This document shows positions 6,708 to 14,822 of a DNA stretch of 32,338 nucleotides, one piece after another. Made by a program: the position numbers and the translations under genes. The DNA is taken from positions 1 to 32,338 of the forward strand of contig CAXMOP010000097.1 in the NCBI GenBank assembly GCA_964195155.1, written 5' to 3'. The number at the start of each line of letters is the position of its first letter. The stretch's first letter is position 1. The notes beneath the pieces were generated by a model, which made no database searches, was not told the DNA's origin, and saw nothing but the letters and a program-made list of their open reading frames with translations. Origin of the DNA: JACZST01 sp964195155 (GTDB lineage Bacteria; Actinomycetota; Acidimicrobiia; Spongiisociales; UBA5794).

Positions 6708-7894
6708 CCAGAAACAGCCGTGAGCGCGCCTCGACACCGATCGGGAAGCGGCGCTGGCCGCGACGGATCGCGATCGTCGGCTTCGTGTTGATCGCCCTCT
6801 TCTATGTCGGCGGTGGCTGGTATTTCTCCGGACAGATCCGCAGCGGCGGATTGGAACCTAGGGAACCGGAGCGCAACTTCAATGTGACAGTCGAGCGGAT
6901 AGATGGCGACCTCATCGTGCTCAGCGGAGATGACGAAAGCATCGATGACCCTGGGCAGTATGCCCTCTACTGGGAGGGGGGGTTCGGCCTGGTCGGCGAG
7001 GTCATATCGATCACCCCCACCGGGGTGGAACGGAAATACGTCGGCACCACCGGCTCGCCTCCCCCGCTGGCTCCGCAGGAGGTCGATCTCGACGCCTGGT
7101 ACTACCCGAGAGACCCGGCCGACGCGGGATTGGCCTTCGACGACGTGACCTACAGCTCTCCGGTCGGGGACATGCGTGCCTGGTATGTGCCGGCGAGCGA
7201 CGTCCCAGCGAATACCTGGGCCATCCATGTCCACGGTTGGCGAGCGGACCGCCGAGAGACGATTCGAACGCTCCCCGTCTTCCACGCAGCCGGCATCGAT
7301 TCGCTTGCTGTCGAGTACCGCAATGACCCCGGCGCCCCGCCGGATCCCACCGGTCTGTATCGCTTCGGCCGGACGGAATGGGAGGATATCGAAGGTGCGG
7401 TCCGGTATGCCCTTGACCACGGGGCCGCACAGATAGTTCTGGTTGGTTTCAGTACCGGCGCGACGGGCGAAATGGCGTTTCTCGAGCGATCAGATATCGC
7501 CGGATCCGTCGTAGGTGTGGTATTCGACTCACCCAACATCGACTTCGGCCGGGCCGTCAAGACCGAAGCGCGAGACACCGCGCTGATACCGGGCTTACCG
7601 TTCACCGTTCCGGACTCTCTGACCGCGACGGCCATGCTCATCGCGGATCTGCGCTACGACGTTGGTTGGCGAGACATTGACTACGTCGACAACGACCGAC
7701 TGACAGTGCCGGCGCTGGTCTTTCACGGCGACGCCGATCGCACCGTGCCCCTGTCCGTTTCGGAGGATTTTGCGAGCGCCCACCCGGATCAAGTCGAGTT
7801 GGTCATCACACCAGGCGCCGACCATGTGCGCAGCTGGAACGTGGACCGGGACCGCTACGAACGGATTCTGAGCCAATTCCTTGGAGCTTTGTAA
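6650..7894 (+). CDS. Membrane-anchored alpha/beta hydrolase
   Basis: I start at GTG 6650, preceded by GGGAG with a five-base gap; longer starts lack a ribosome site. The 414-residue protein has a short basic cytoplasmic segment, one membrane helix (about 40-58) and a large outer domain. The hydrolase signature is complete: HVHGW oxyanion region, nucleophile S268 in GFSTG, acid D363 (HGDADRTVP) and base H392 (GADHVRSW). About 140 residues between the helix and HVHGW form an extra N-terminal domain (FNVTVERIDGDLIVLSGDDE). The substrate cannot be told; relatives include esterases and peptidases. It stands alone downstream of the two-component system. Confidence 0.8.
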   Translation: MDASRMAWMRGISSFRDAVTRNSRERASTPIGKRRWPRRIAIVGFVLIALFYVGGGWYFSGQIRSGGLEPREPERNFNVTVERIDGDLIVLSGDDESIDDPGQYALYWEGGFGLVGEVISITPTGVERKYVGTTGSPPPLAPQEVDLDAWYYPRDPADAGLAFDDVTYSSPVGDMRAWYVPASDVPANTWAIHVHGWRADRRETIRTLPVFHAAGIDSLAVEYRNDPGAPPDPTGLYRFGRTEWEDIEGAVRYALDHGAAQIVLVGFSTGATGEMAFLERSDIAGSVVGVVFDSPNIDFGRAVKTEARDTALIPGLPFTVPDSLTATAMLIADLRYDVGWRDIDYVDNDRLTVPALVFHGDADRTVPLSVSEDFASAHPDQVELVITPGADHVRSWNVDRDRYERILSQFLGAL

Positions 7895-7967
7895 GCATAT
7901 GGAGTATGACCAGCGATGAGCCCTGCCGAGACCTCCCCGCCGATCTTGAGAATACGAGGCAAGTCGC

Positions 7968-9155
7968 TTGTGGAATGACGAACTCCGAGCCGTTCGATCT
8001 CACTTCCGCAAGGTCGGAAGCGAGCACCGGGACGAGATGTACGTCGCCTGGCAGGAGCGCCGTGCGCCGCTGGCGGTCTGGGAGCGGCTAGCCGCCGAGG
8101 GCTTCTTCTCGGCGATCTCCGAACAGCATCTCGGGTATCGGCCTGGTGTCGCTTGGCTCGCTGCAGCCTCCGAGGGTCTCGGATACGGAACCCGTGATCC
8201 GGGTTTCAACATTGGACCGGTGTGTCATGGTGTGATGGCGCTCCCGGTCATTGACCGGTGGGGGCATCCCGATCTGAAGACGAGGTACCTCGAGCCGATG
8301 ATGTCGGGTGCGGTTATTGCCGCGTTTGCCGTCACCGAAAAGGGTGGGGGCACCGATGCATACCACCCGAAATCGACGATCACCCCCCACGGCTCGCACT
8401 GGGTGCTCAACGGAGCCAAGTGGCATATCTCGAATACGACCCATGCTCAGGTAGCCCTGGTCTGGGTCCGGCGGGAGGACACCGGCGAGCTCGCCGCAGT
8501 GTTGATCGACCTCGACTGGGACGGGGTCACGCGCTCGGAGCCGCTCAAGCCGGCGGGGGCGCGAACGTCACCAGTGGCGTCGATGACTTTCGAAGATGTA
8601 CAGGTCCCCGCAGAGCATCTCGTGGTTGCCCAACACGGAAGATCTCGCCTCAACGAAGCGCTGATCGGCGAGCGGCTGATTGCCGGATTTGTCGCAACGG
8701 GAGTCCTCGACTCGATCCTCGAGCAGGTACTTACCTTCTGCAATACCCGAAAGGTCTTCGGCCAACGAGTGAACCACTTCCAATACGTGCAGGGACGGAT
8801 CACCGACATCAAGATGGACGTCGAGCAGCTACGGGCGGTTTGCGAGACCACCATGGATCGGTTCGTTGACGGTGACGACGTGCGCCTGCATGCTTCCATC
8901 ATCAAGCTCACCGCACAGAACGCCGGGATGAGGGCGGCGACGAACGCGATGCTGGTGTGCGGTTCGTACGGGCTCCAAGACGAGGCGCAGCTCTATCCGG
9001 CGTTGCTGGATGCAGTGACCGGAGCAGTCGGCGGTGGAACCGAAGAGGCTCATCGGCTCGTCATCTTTGGCGAGATGGCCAAGGCTCACGCGGCCCATAT
9101 GCGAGACGGCTCGCTCGTGATGCCCGACTGGATGCCATGGGCTGACACCTCGTGA
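7968..9155 (+). CDS. Acyl-CoA dehydrogenase family protein
   Basis: A 395-residue flavoprotein of the acyl-CoA dehydrogenase fold. The middle contains FAVTEKGGGTDAYHPKSTIT and WVLNGAKWHISNTTHAQVAL, the FAD- and substrate-binding region. The C-terminal helices hold the RKVFGQRVNHFQYVQ motif and end in GGGTEEAHRLVIFGEMAK, where the catalytic glutamate normally lies. It would oxidise an acyl-CoA to the 2,3-enoyl-CoA in fatty acid or amino acid catabolism; chain length cannot be judged. The start is TTG 7968, with GAGG about eight bases upstream. No partner electron-transfer genes are next to it, and the following gene is convergent. Confidence 0.85.
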   Translation: MWNDELRAVRSHFRKVGSEHRDEMYVAWQERRAPLAVWERLAAEGFFSAISEQHLGYRPGVAWLAAASEGLGYGTRDPGFNIGPVCHGVMALPVIDRWGHPDLKTRYLEPMMSGAVIAAFAVTEKGGGTDAYHPKSTITPHGSHWVLNGAKWHISNTTHAQVALVWVRREDTGELAAVLIDLDWDGVTRSEPLKPAGARTSPVASMTFEDVQVPAEHLVVAQHGRSRLNEALIGERLIAGFVATGVLDSILEQVLTFCNTRKVFGQRVNHFQYVQGRITDIKMDVEQLRAVCETTMDRFVDGDDVRLHASIIKLTAQNAGMRAATNAMLVCGSYGLQDEAQLYPALLDAVTGAVGGGTEEAHRLVIFGEMAKAHAAHMRDGSLVMPDWMPWADTS

Positions 9156-9227
9156 CACTGCATGACTGAGCCCAATCGGATCCTCGGTCAAGTACGACAT
9201 CACGCAATCGGCGCCAACATCCGAGGC

Positions 9228-10016
9228 TCAGAGACCGCTCGCACCGCGGCTTGCGTCGTTGGGCGTACCGGCTCGCTCCTGCGCATCATCAAAGAGGCAC
9301 TGCAGATTGTCTCGGAGGGTTGCGCTGAGCTGGCGGACCGTGGCCTGCGAGGCAGTGCGACCCAGAACCTCCCCGTCGATCCGATCGCCATTGCCGTTGT
9401 CGGCCCAGATGGGTTCGCCGATGACGACGACGACCTTGGTCGGCCGCACGATGCGATCGCCGTGATGCATTGCACGCGCCGACCCACCGATCCCCACGGG
9501 GACTATCGGCACCCCTTGATGTGACGCCACGTAGGCGGGACCGTCGAAGATTTCGTCGACTACCGATCCCCGTCGGCGGGTCCCCTCTGGAAACATGACG
9601 AGTGGCTCCCCGGATTCGAGAATCCGTTCGGCGATCCGCAGCGTCGCCCGAATAGCTGAGCCGCGCTCAATCGGGATGCCTCCCAGCGCCGAAAGGAACC
9701 ACGCCAACGGGCGGTGATGCCACAACGACTCCTTGCCCATGAATCGGACCCGGCGCCGGCTGATAGCCATGATTACCGGCGTGTCGATGTAGGAGCGGTG
9801 AACCGGCGACACGATGAACGCTCCTGATTCGGGTATGTGTTCATGGCCGATGATCTCGATACGAAACCACAATGCGCAAAACACCCGGACAACGCCTCGT
9901 AATGCGTCGAAGCAAACTCGGGCGCCCAGACTCGGCGTCACGTCGACCGGGCTGTTCTCTCGCCGGATCATCAACCCAAGGTACGGGCGCCGGCTCAAGT
10001 CGACTATCGGGGACAT
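9228..10016 (-). CDS. plsC: 1-acyl-sn-glycerol-3-phosphate acyltransferase (PlsC-like)
   Basis: A 262-residue PlsC-family acyltransferase. The catalytic HX4D motif is H73 to D78 (HRSYID). The glycerol-phosphate-binding motif FPEGTR is at 142-147, and VPIVPVGIGG follows, as in lysophosphatidate acyltransferases. These enzymes add the second acyl chain in phospholipid synthesis at the inner membrane face. The start ATG at 10016 has weak support; the ATG 15 codons further in (MIRRENSPVDV) is an alternative. The gene is single and convergent with the acyl-CoA dehydrogenase. Other PlsC-type reactions, such as acylation of other lipid alcohols, cannot be excluded. Confidence 0.85.
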   Translation of the reverse strand: MSPIVDLSRRPYLGLMIRRENSPVDVTPSLGARVCFDALRGVVRVFCALWFRIEIIGHEHIPESGAFIVSPVHRSYIDTPVIMAISRRRVRFMGKESLWHHRPLAWFLSALGGIPIERGSAIRATLRIAERILESGEPLVMFPEGTRRRGSVVDEIFDGPAYVASHQGVPIVPVGIGGSARAMHHGDRIVRPTKVVVVIGEPIWADNGNGDRIDGEVLGRTASQATVRQLSATLRDNLQCLFDDAQERAGTPNDASRGASGL

Positions 10017-10500
10017 CCCCCATGAGGTCCATAAGGCGACCTGGCGCGAATAGCGACTTGGGTTTGGACGGTAGGTAGAGGCTGTGCGCCGCCTCCGCGC
10101 GGGCCTCTGGCCTGCTAGTTAGCGGGTCGAGTAACCCCACAATCACCATCGTTGCGACTCGGATTGGTCTAAGCCGCTGCCAAGAGAAGGTGTCTAGGGA
10201 TGGCCGATGCCCGAGAACTGACCCTTTCAGCGAAAAGCGCCATCTCGAGTTCCCAAGCTGGTCTTCGAATCTGTACATTACGCCGCGATGTTCACGTCTC
10301 TCTGATAGCAGAGATCACTTGCACAGGGGAGATCCCTCTCCCCGGAGGAGGACTCGCACGCCCGGCCTTCCGATCCGCAGTCCTCCGGCTGCAGACGGCC
10401 ACGACTTGAGAGCAATAGCCCTCATGATGCCCAGAATCGACGCTCGACCAAGAACGCGACCAAGAACGCGCGTATGAAACTGATGACGCTTCGAGCGCCC
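10017..10500. other. Non-coding region between plsC and tRNA-Pro
   Basis: No gene is supported here. It contains a small hairpin, TCTCTG-ATAG-CAGAGA near 10300-10315, and a tandem 12-base duplication, ACCAAGAACGCG, near 10448-10471. It presumably holds the plsC promoter. Confidence 0.45.
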
Positions 10501-10533
10501 AAACAAGAGAACCCTTGCAGTGCAACGGTTCTC
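10501..10533 (-). terminator. Intrinsic terminator of tRNA-Pro
   Basis: On the minus strand GAGAACC (10533-10527) pairs with GGTTCTC (10513-10507) and is followed by TTGTTT. It lies directly downstream of the tRNA. Confidence 0.75.
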
Positions 10534-10537
10534 TCCG

Positions 10538-10611
10538 TCGGGCTGGCCGGATTTGAACCGGCGACCTCTTGACCCCCAGTCAAGCGCGCTACCAAGCTGC
10601 GCCACAGCCCG
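10538..10611 (-). tRNA. tRNA-Pro (anticodon GGG)
   Basis: The 74-base cloverleaf is complete. The acceptor stem is CGGGCTG/CAGCCCG with discriminator A, the D stem is GCGC/GCGC, and the anticodon stem CTTGA/TCAAG closes a loop with GGG at the anticodon position. The T arm is GCCGG-TTCAAAT-CCGGC. No CCA is encoded. A terminator follows at once. Confidence 0.95.
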
Positions 10612-10647
10612 TGCCGCGATGGTACCAGTGGCAACTGGTAGCCCCGG

Positions 10648-11727
10648 CTAGGGCACGCTGGCACGATCGGTTTGCGTCGTGGCCACCAGCAGGGTCACTT
10701 CGACGGGTGAGGACAAGTACTCGCCGAGGTGCTCCGCCAGGGCGCTGACCGAGGGGGCCGAGAGGGAACTGGCGACGACGACGTCGATCTCGGCGATGCC
10801 GTCGTCGATCACGATCTCGACATCGACTACCTCGGCGGCGGCTCCACGATCGGCCACGTACTCCTCGACCACGGCGGTGACCTCCTCCGTGCGGTCGGTC
10901 TGCGGCAGGATGTTGCCCCGGCCGAACTGCATCGGAAGCACGATGATGATTGCTGCCACCGCGGCCCAGCCCAACCCACGCAGCACCTGGGTATGTCCCT
11001 GCAACGGGTTGCGCCCCGGAACGAAACCTGCAGCGACAAGAGTGATCGCGGCTGCGATCACGATCCCGACGACGTTCGCCAGGAAGAGCAGCAAGGCGCC
11101 GAGCGACAGCTGCCACTCCCCGAGTTGAACCGTGATCCCGATGACCGCCAGAGGCGGTACCAAGGCGACTGCCACGGCCACTCCTGTCAGCGCGTCGGCG
11201 GCGTGCCTCCTGACCTGTGCGTATGCGCCGGCTGCCCCGGCAGCCAGTGCAATTCCGAGATCGAGCACGTTTGGCGAGGTGCGTGCCATCAGCTCGGCAG
11301 GGAGCGGATCCGTGCGCCCCGGGATAACGAACGAGATCAGCGCGGCGAGGGCAACCGCAAGCACGGCTCCAACGGCAACGAGCAGGGCGCGCTGGATAAG
11401 CCGCAACGGCCAGCCCATGACGAGAGCGGCGGCTGCGCCGATGACCGGGAGCATCAAAGGAGCGACCAGCATCGCCCCTATGACCACCGCCGTCGAGTCG
11501 GCGAGGATTCCCAGGACGGCGATCGCGGTCGACAGCATCATCAGCGAGGCGAACCGAGTGAAAAACTGCCGCCGCGACACCCCCCGGGGAAAGAGCCGGT
11601 CGATGACTACCTGCCGCTCACCGATGTGAAGCGGCTCCCGCTCCGCCCAAAGCCGCCTGATTCCGCGCCATGCGCGCTGCGGAAAGCCGCCACCGCCTTC
11701 AGGCTTGAGATCGCGCTCCAACTTCAC
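10648..11727 (-). CDS. DUF389 family membrane protein
   Basis: A 359-residue protein. After a cytoplasmic N-terminus (residues 1-55), a run of about six or seven helices contains the DUF389 signature: LGILADSTAVVIGAMLVAPL followed by MLPVIGAAAALVMG, and later ALVPPLAVIGI. The C-terminal 90 residues are soluble, acidic and beta-alpha in pattern (VVDVEIVIDDGIAEIDVVVA). The family is widespread in actinobacteria and its function is unknown. The GTG at 11727 lacks a clear Shine-Dalgarno sequence, so the start may shift slightly. It is transcribed toward tRNA-Pro and separated from the upstream operon by about 100 bases rich in palindromes. Confidence 0.85.
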   Translation of the reverse strand: MKLERDLKPEGGGGFPQRAWRGIRRLWAEREPLHIGERQVVIDRLFPRGVSRRQFFTRFASLMMLSTAIAVLGILADSTAVVIGAMLVAPLMLPVIGAAAALVMGWPLRLIQRALLVAVGAVLAVALAALISFVIPGRTDPLPAELMARTSPNVLDLGIALAAGAAGAYAQVRRHAADALTGVAVAVALVPPLAVIGITVQLGEWQLSLGALLLFLANVVGIVIAAAITLVAAGFVPGRNPLQGHTQVLRGLGWAAVAAIIIVLPMQFGRGNILPQTDRTEEVTAVVEEYVADRGAAAEVVDVEIVIDDGIAEIDVVVASSLSAPSVSALAEHLGEYLSSPVEVTLLVATTQTDRASVP

Positions 11728-11780
11728 CCCTGGCCCGCTCGATCGACCGGACCATGTTCACCCAAGCCGGGATAACGATG

Positions 11781-11834
11781 TGTTAACTGGAGGTCAATCG
11801 ATTGATATCACCGAATACCGGACTAGTTAACTAG
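11781..11834. promoter_or_regulatory. Palindrome-rich region upstream of the DUF389 gene
   Basis: It contains two perfect 12-base palindromes, TCAATCGATTGA (11794-11805) and CTAGTTAACTAG (11823-11834), plus another GTTAAC at 11782-11787. The second overlaps the stop codon of the 48-residue gene. On the minus strand the first runs into TTGACC, a possible -35, though the matching -10 is poor. These could be operators for the DUF389 gene. Confidence 0.3.
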
Positions 11835-11977
11835 CCCCCGACCCGGTCGACCAGCCAGGCGATGCCCTGGATAGCCCGCCAACCGAGGTAGATCGCGCCG
11901 GCGACCAGCAGCAGGATGAAGGACCAGGACCACTTCTGAGCCTCCTCGGACGAGCCGGGCTCGGGTCGTTCGCTCAC
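11831..11977 (-). CDS. 48-aa single-pass membrane protein coupled to the carboxyltransferase
   Basis: The GTG start (11977-11975) overlaps the stop codon of the carboxyltransferase gene as GTGA, so the two are probably translationally coupled. The protein has an acidic N-terminus (SERPEPGSSEEAQ), one membrane helix (WSWSFILLLVAGAIYLGW) and an amphipathic tail (IQGIAWLVDRVGG). Many actinobacteria place a small acyl-CoA carboxylase epsilon subunit after the carboxyltransferase; those are soluble and this one is not like them. Function is unknown. A role in holding the carboxylase near the membrane is only a guess from position. Confidence 0.65.
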   Translation of the reverse strand: MSERPEPGSSEEAQKWSWSFILLLVAGAIYLGWRAIQGIAWLVDRVGG

Positions 11978-13506
11978 ACCGGTGGAACCCCGTGGCGTCG
12001 CTCGGAGAAGCTGCGATCCTTGCGGGCTGCATAGCGGAGCCTGGAGGTCAGCTCCCGGCGCAGCTCTTCGGGCTGTACAACGGCGTCGACGACGACTTCC
12101 GCGGATAATCGGAGCAGATCCACATCCTCGACGTATTCGTCTCGCTTCTCGTCGATGAACGCTTGGCGCTCCCCTTCCGGCAAGGCGTCGATCTGGTTGA
12201 AATACACCGCGTTCACTGCGGCCTCCGGGCCCATCACCGCGATCTCGGCCGAGGGCAGCGCCAGGGTGGCGATCGGGTTGAATCCGGGCCCGGAGAACGC
12301 ATACAACCCGGCCCCATAAGCCTTGCGCACGATCACCGAGATCCTCGGCACCGTCGACTCGGCGATCGCGGTGAGCATCTTGGCTCCGGAGCGGATGATG
12401 CCCTCTCGCTCGACTTCTGTGCCCACCATGAATCCGGGCACGTCTGCAAAGTAGAGCAGCGGGAGGTTCATGGCGTCGCACAGCCACATGAATCGCGCCG
12501 CCTTGTCCGCGGAGTCGACGAACAGCACGCCGCCGAGGTGCGCCGGTTGTGAGGCGACGATTCCGACCGGCTTGCCGTCGAGCAGGGCAAAGGCCGTGAT
12601 CACCTCCCTGGCGTACCGCTCCTTGATCTGGAAGATCGAGCCGTCATCGAAGATGCCATGCAGCAGGTCGAGCATGTCGTAGACCGCCTTCGGGTCTTCC
12701 GGCAGGGTCTCCGCCGGGAGGTAGCCCTCGGCGGGCGACTCGGTGGCGTAGGCCGGTGCCAGCACCCGGTAATGGTCGGCGACGTACGAGAAATACTGCT
12801 GGGCCCAGGAAATAGCCTCCGCGTCGCTCTGCACCAGGGCGTCGCCGCAGCCGGACACTTCGCAGTGCATCCTGGCGCCGCCCATCTCTTCGAGGGTGGT
12901 CTCCTCGCCGATGACCATCTTGGCCATCCTCGGAGAACCGAGGTACATGGAGGCGTTCCCCTCGACCATCACCACCACGTCGCAGAACGAAGGGATGTAG
13001 GCACCGCCCGCCGCCGACGGGCCAAACAGGCAGCAGATCTGCGGGACACGACCCGACAGCCGGATCTGGTTGTAGAAGATCTTCCCGGCGCCGCGGCGAC
13101 CCGGGAACAGGTCCACTTGGTCGGTGATCCTGGCGCCGGCAGAGTCGACGAGGAAAAACACGGGCAGCATCTCGTCGTACGCCGCCTCGAGCGCCCTGAT
13201 GATCTTCTCCACGGTGAGTCGGCCCCAGCTCCCCGCCTTCACCGTTGGGTCGTTGGCGATCACGATCACCGGCCGGCCGTCGACGGTCCCCCGGCCGGTC
13301 ACGACCGCGTCGGCGCCGAAGCCGTCCTCGAGGGCGTTGGCCAGCAACCCGTCTTCGATGAACGACCCCGGATCGCACAGCAGATCGACGCGGTCGCGCA
13401 CGAAGAGCTTGTTCTGGGCCTTCAGCTTCTCGTGGTGCCGCTCGGGGCCCCCGGTGGCGGCACGGTCGGTCGCCTCGTGGAAGCGGTCGCTCAGCGATCC
13501 AGTCAC
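11974..13506 (-). CDS. Acyl-CoA carboxylase carboxyltransferase (beta) subunit
   Basis: A 510-residue protein of the PccB/AccD type. It would move carboxyl from carboxybiotin to an acyl-CoA such as acetyl-, propionyl- or methylcrotonyl-CoA. It has both halves of the crotonase-like fold: VTGRGTVDGRPVIVIANDPT, LVDSAGARITDQVDLFPGRR and GPSAAGGAYIPSFCDVVVM in the first, and LLYFADVPGFMVGTEVEREG and RKAYGAGLYAFSGPGFNP in the second. The start is GTG 13506, with GGAGG six bases upstream, overlapping the der stop by four bases. The biotin-carrying alpha subunit is not in the window. Substrate is uncertain; the GARITDQ-DLFPGRRGAGKIF region resembles propionyl/methylcrotonyl-type subunits. Confidence 0.9.
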   Translation of the reverse strand: MTGSLSDRFHEATDRAATGGPERHHEKLKAQNKLFVRDRVDLLCDPGSFIEDGLLANALEDGFGADAVVTGRGTVDGRPVIVIANDPTVKAGSWGRLTVEKIIRALEAAYDEMLPVFFLVDSAGARITDQVDLFPGRRGAGKIFYNQIRLSGRVPQICCLFGPSAAGGAYIPSFCDVVVMVEGNASMYLGSPRMAKMVIGEETTLEEMGGARMHCEVSGCGDALVQSDAEAISWAQQYFSYVADHYRVLAPAYATESPAEGYLPAETLPEDPKAVYDMLDLLHGIFDDGSIFQIKERYAREVITAFALLDGKPVGIVASQPAHLGGVLFVDSADKAARFMWLCDAMNLPLLYFADVPGFMVGTEVEREGIIRSGAKMLTAIAESTVPRISVIVRKAYGAGLYAFSGPGFNPIATLALPSAEIAVMGPEAAVNAVYFNQIDALPEGERQAFIDEKRDEYVEDVDLLRLSAEVVVDAVVQPEELRRELTSRLRYAARKDRSFSERRHGVPPV

Positions 13507-14822
13507 TCGTACCTCCTCGGTCGCCTGCGAGCCACGACGCGAAGCGGCGTGCCGGTGAACTCGTAGGCGTCGCGCAGTCGGTTCTCGATAAAGCGAAGGT
13601 AGTCGTCGGACAGGTCGGCGCCGCGGACAAACAGGATGACCGTCGGCGGTTCGGTCTCCGCCTGCACCGCGTAGATAACGCGGGGCCGCTTCCCCTTGCG
13701 CACCGGGGGCGGGTGCGCCTCCTGCCATGCCCGAATCAGCCGGTTGAGCTCCGGTGTCGGGATGCGACGGCGCCGGTTCACCAGCACTGTGGCCACCGCA
13801 GCGGGAAGACGGTGGAGCCGGCTGCCGGTCTTCGCCGAGATTCGCAGAATGGGTGCCCAGTCGACAAACGCAAGCCGATCAGCAACGCTGTCCTCGGTGA
13901 GGAGCCGCTCATCCTCGTCTCTGATGTCCCACTTGTTCAGTACCAGGATCAGGCCGACGCCTGCCTCGACGATCTCCTCGGCGAGGCGCTGTTCCTGATG
14001 GGTGGCGCCCTGGGTGCCGTCGATGACGAGCAGTGCCACGTCGGCGTCTCCCAGGACGTCGCGAGCCCGCAGCACGGCGAAGCGCTCGACGTCGTCGTTG
14101 ATCTTGGTGCGGCGCTTGATCCCGGCGGTGTCGATGATCTCGAACGGCTCACCGTCCAGCTCCACCACCATGTTGATCGGGTCGCGAGTGGTGCCGGGGA
14201 CCTCGGAGACCAACACTCGCTCGAATCCGGCCAGGTTGTTGAGCAGCGTCGACTTGCCGACGTTGGGCCGACCGATGATGGCGAGGCTGGCAATGACGTC
14301 CTCGTCCGGAATCTCGCCCCCTTCGGGCAGCAGCTCGACGATGCGATCGAGCAGATCGCCGGTGTTGCGTCCGTGGAGCGCGCTGACCGGCATCGGCTCA
14401 CCGAGCCCGAGGCTCCACAGACGGCCGAGGTCGAGCTCCGCTGCCGGGCCGTCAACCTTGTTGGCGGCGAGCACGAACGGCACCTCGCTTGCCTGGAGCA
14501 CTCTGGCCACCCCAACGTCGTCATCGGTCACGTCGGTGCTGGCATCGGCGACGAATACCACCACGTCGGCGCTCTTCACCGCGATCTCCGCCTGTTCCCT
14601 GATATCGGCGGTGAGTTGCTCACCGGGGCGCATTTCCCAGCCGCCGGTGTCGACGACGATGAACTCCCGATTGTTCCACTCCGCATCGAACTCGCGGCGA
14701 TCCCTGGTGACGCCCGTCTGCTCGTCGACGACGGCGGATCGTCGGCGAACGAACCGATTGACCAGCGTCGACTTGCCGACATTCGGTCTGCCGAGCACCA
14801 CGACCACGGGCCGGTTGCTCAT
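13503..14822 (-). CDS. der: Ribosome-associated GTPase Der (EngA)
   Basis: A 439-residue GTPase with the two tandem G domains that define Der. The first P-loop is GRPNVGKST at 11-19, with DTGGWE, AANKVDG as its G3 and G4. The second, GRPNVGKSTLLNNL, lies around 182, with DTAGIKRR and LNKWDIRDED. A C-terminal KH-like domain follows (RLHRLPAAVATVLV, GTPLRVVARRRPRR). Der is essential for 50S subunit maturation. The start ATG overlaps the stop of the upstream radical SAM gene (ATGA), and the stop overlaps the carboxyltransferase start. In many actinobacteria der follows cmk; here it does not. Confidence 0.97.
   Translation of the reverse strand: MSNRPVVVVLGRPNVGKSTLVNRFVRRRSAVVDEQTGVTRDRREFDAEWNNREFIVVDTGGWEMRPGEQLTADIREQAEIAVKSADVVVFVADASTDVTDDDVGVARVLQASEVPFVLAANKVDGPAAELDLGRLWSLGLGEPMPVSALHGRNTGDLLDRIVELLPEGGEIPDEDVIASLAIIGRPNVGKSTLLNNLAGFERVLVSEVPGTTRDPINMVVELDGEPFEIIDTAGIKRRTKINDDVERFAVLRARDVLGDADVALLVIDGTQGATHQEQRLAEEIVEAGVGLILVLNKWDIRDEDERLLTEDSVADRLAFVDWAPILRISAKTGSRLHRLPAAVATVLVNRRRRIPTPELNRLIRAWQEAHPPPVRKGKRPRVIYAVQAETEPPTVILFVRGADLSDDYLRFIENRLRDAYEFTGTPLRVVARRRPRRYE

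Noticed and set aside
6457..10024. GGGGACATCCCC motif at 6458 and again near 10007, in opposite orientation
   Set aside because: Only two copies, one overlapping the plsC start codon; too short to claim a shared operator.
13507..13728. N-terminal extension of the carboxyltransferase to 13728
   Set aside because: The extra 74 residues are der read in another frame; GTG 13506 has a good Shine-Dalgarno sequence and the usual GTGA overlap.
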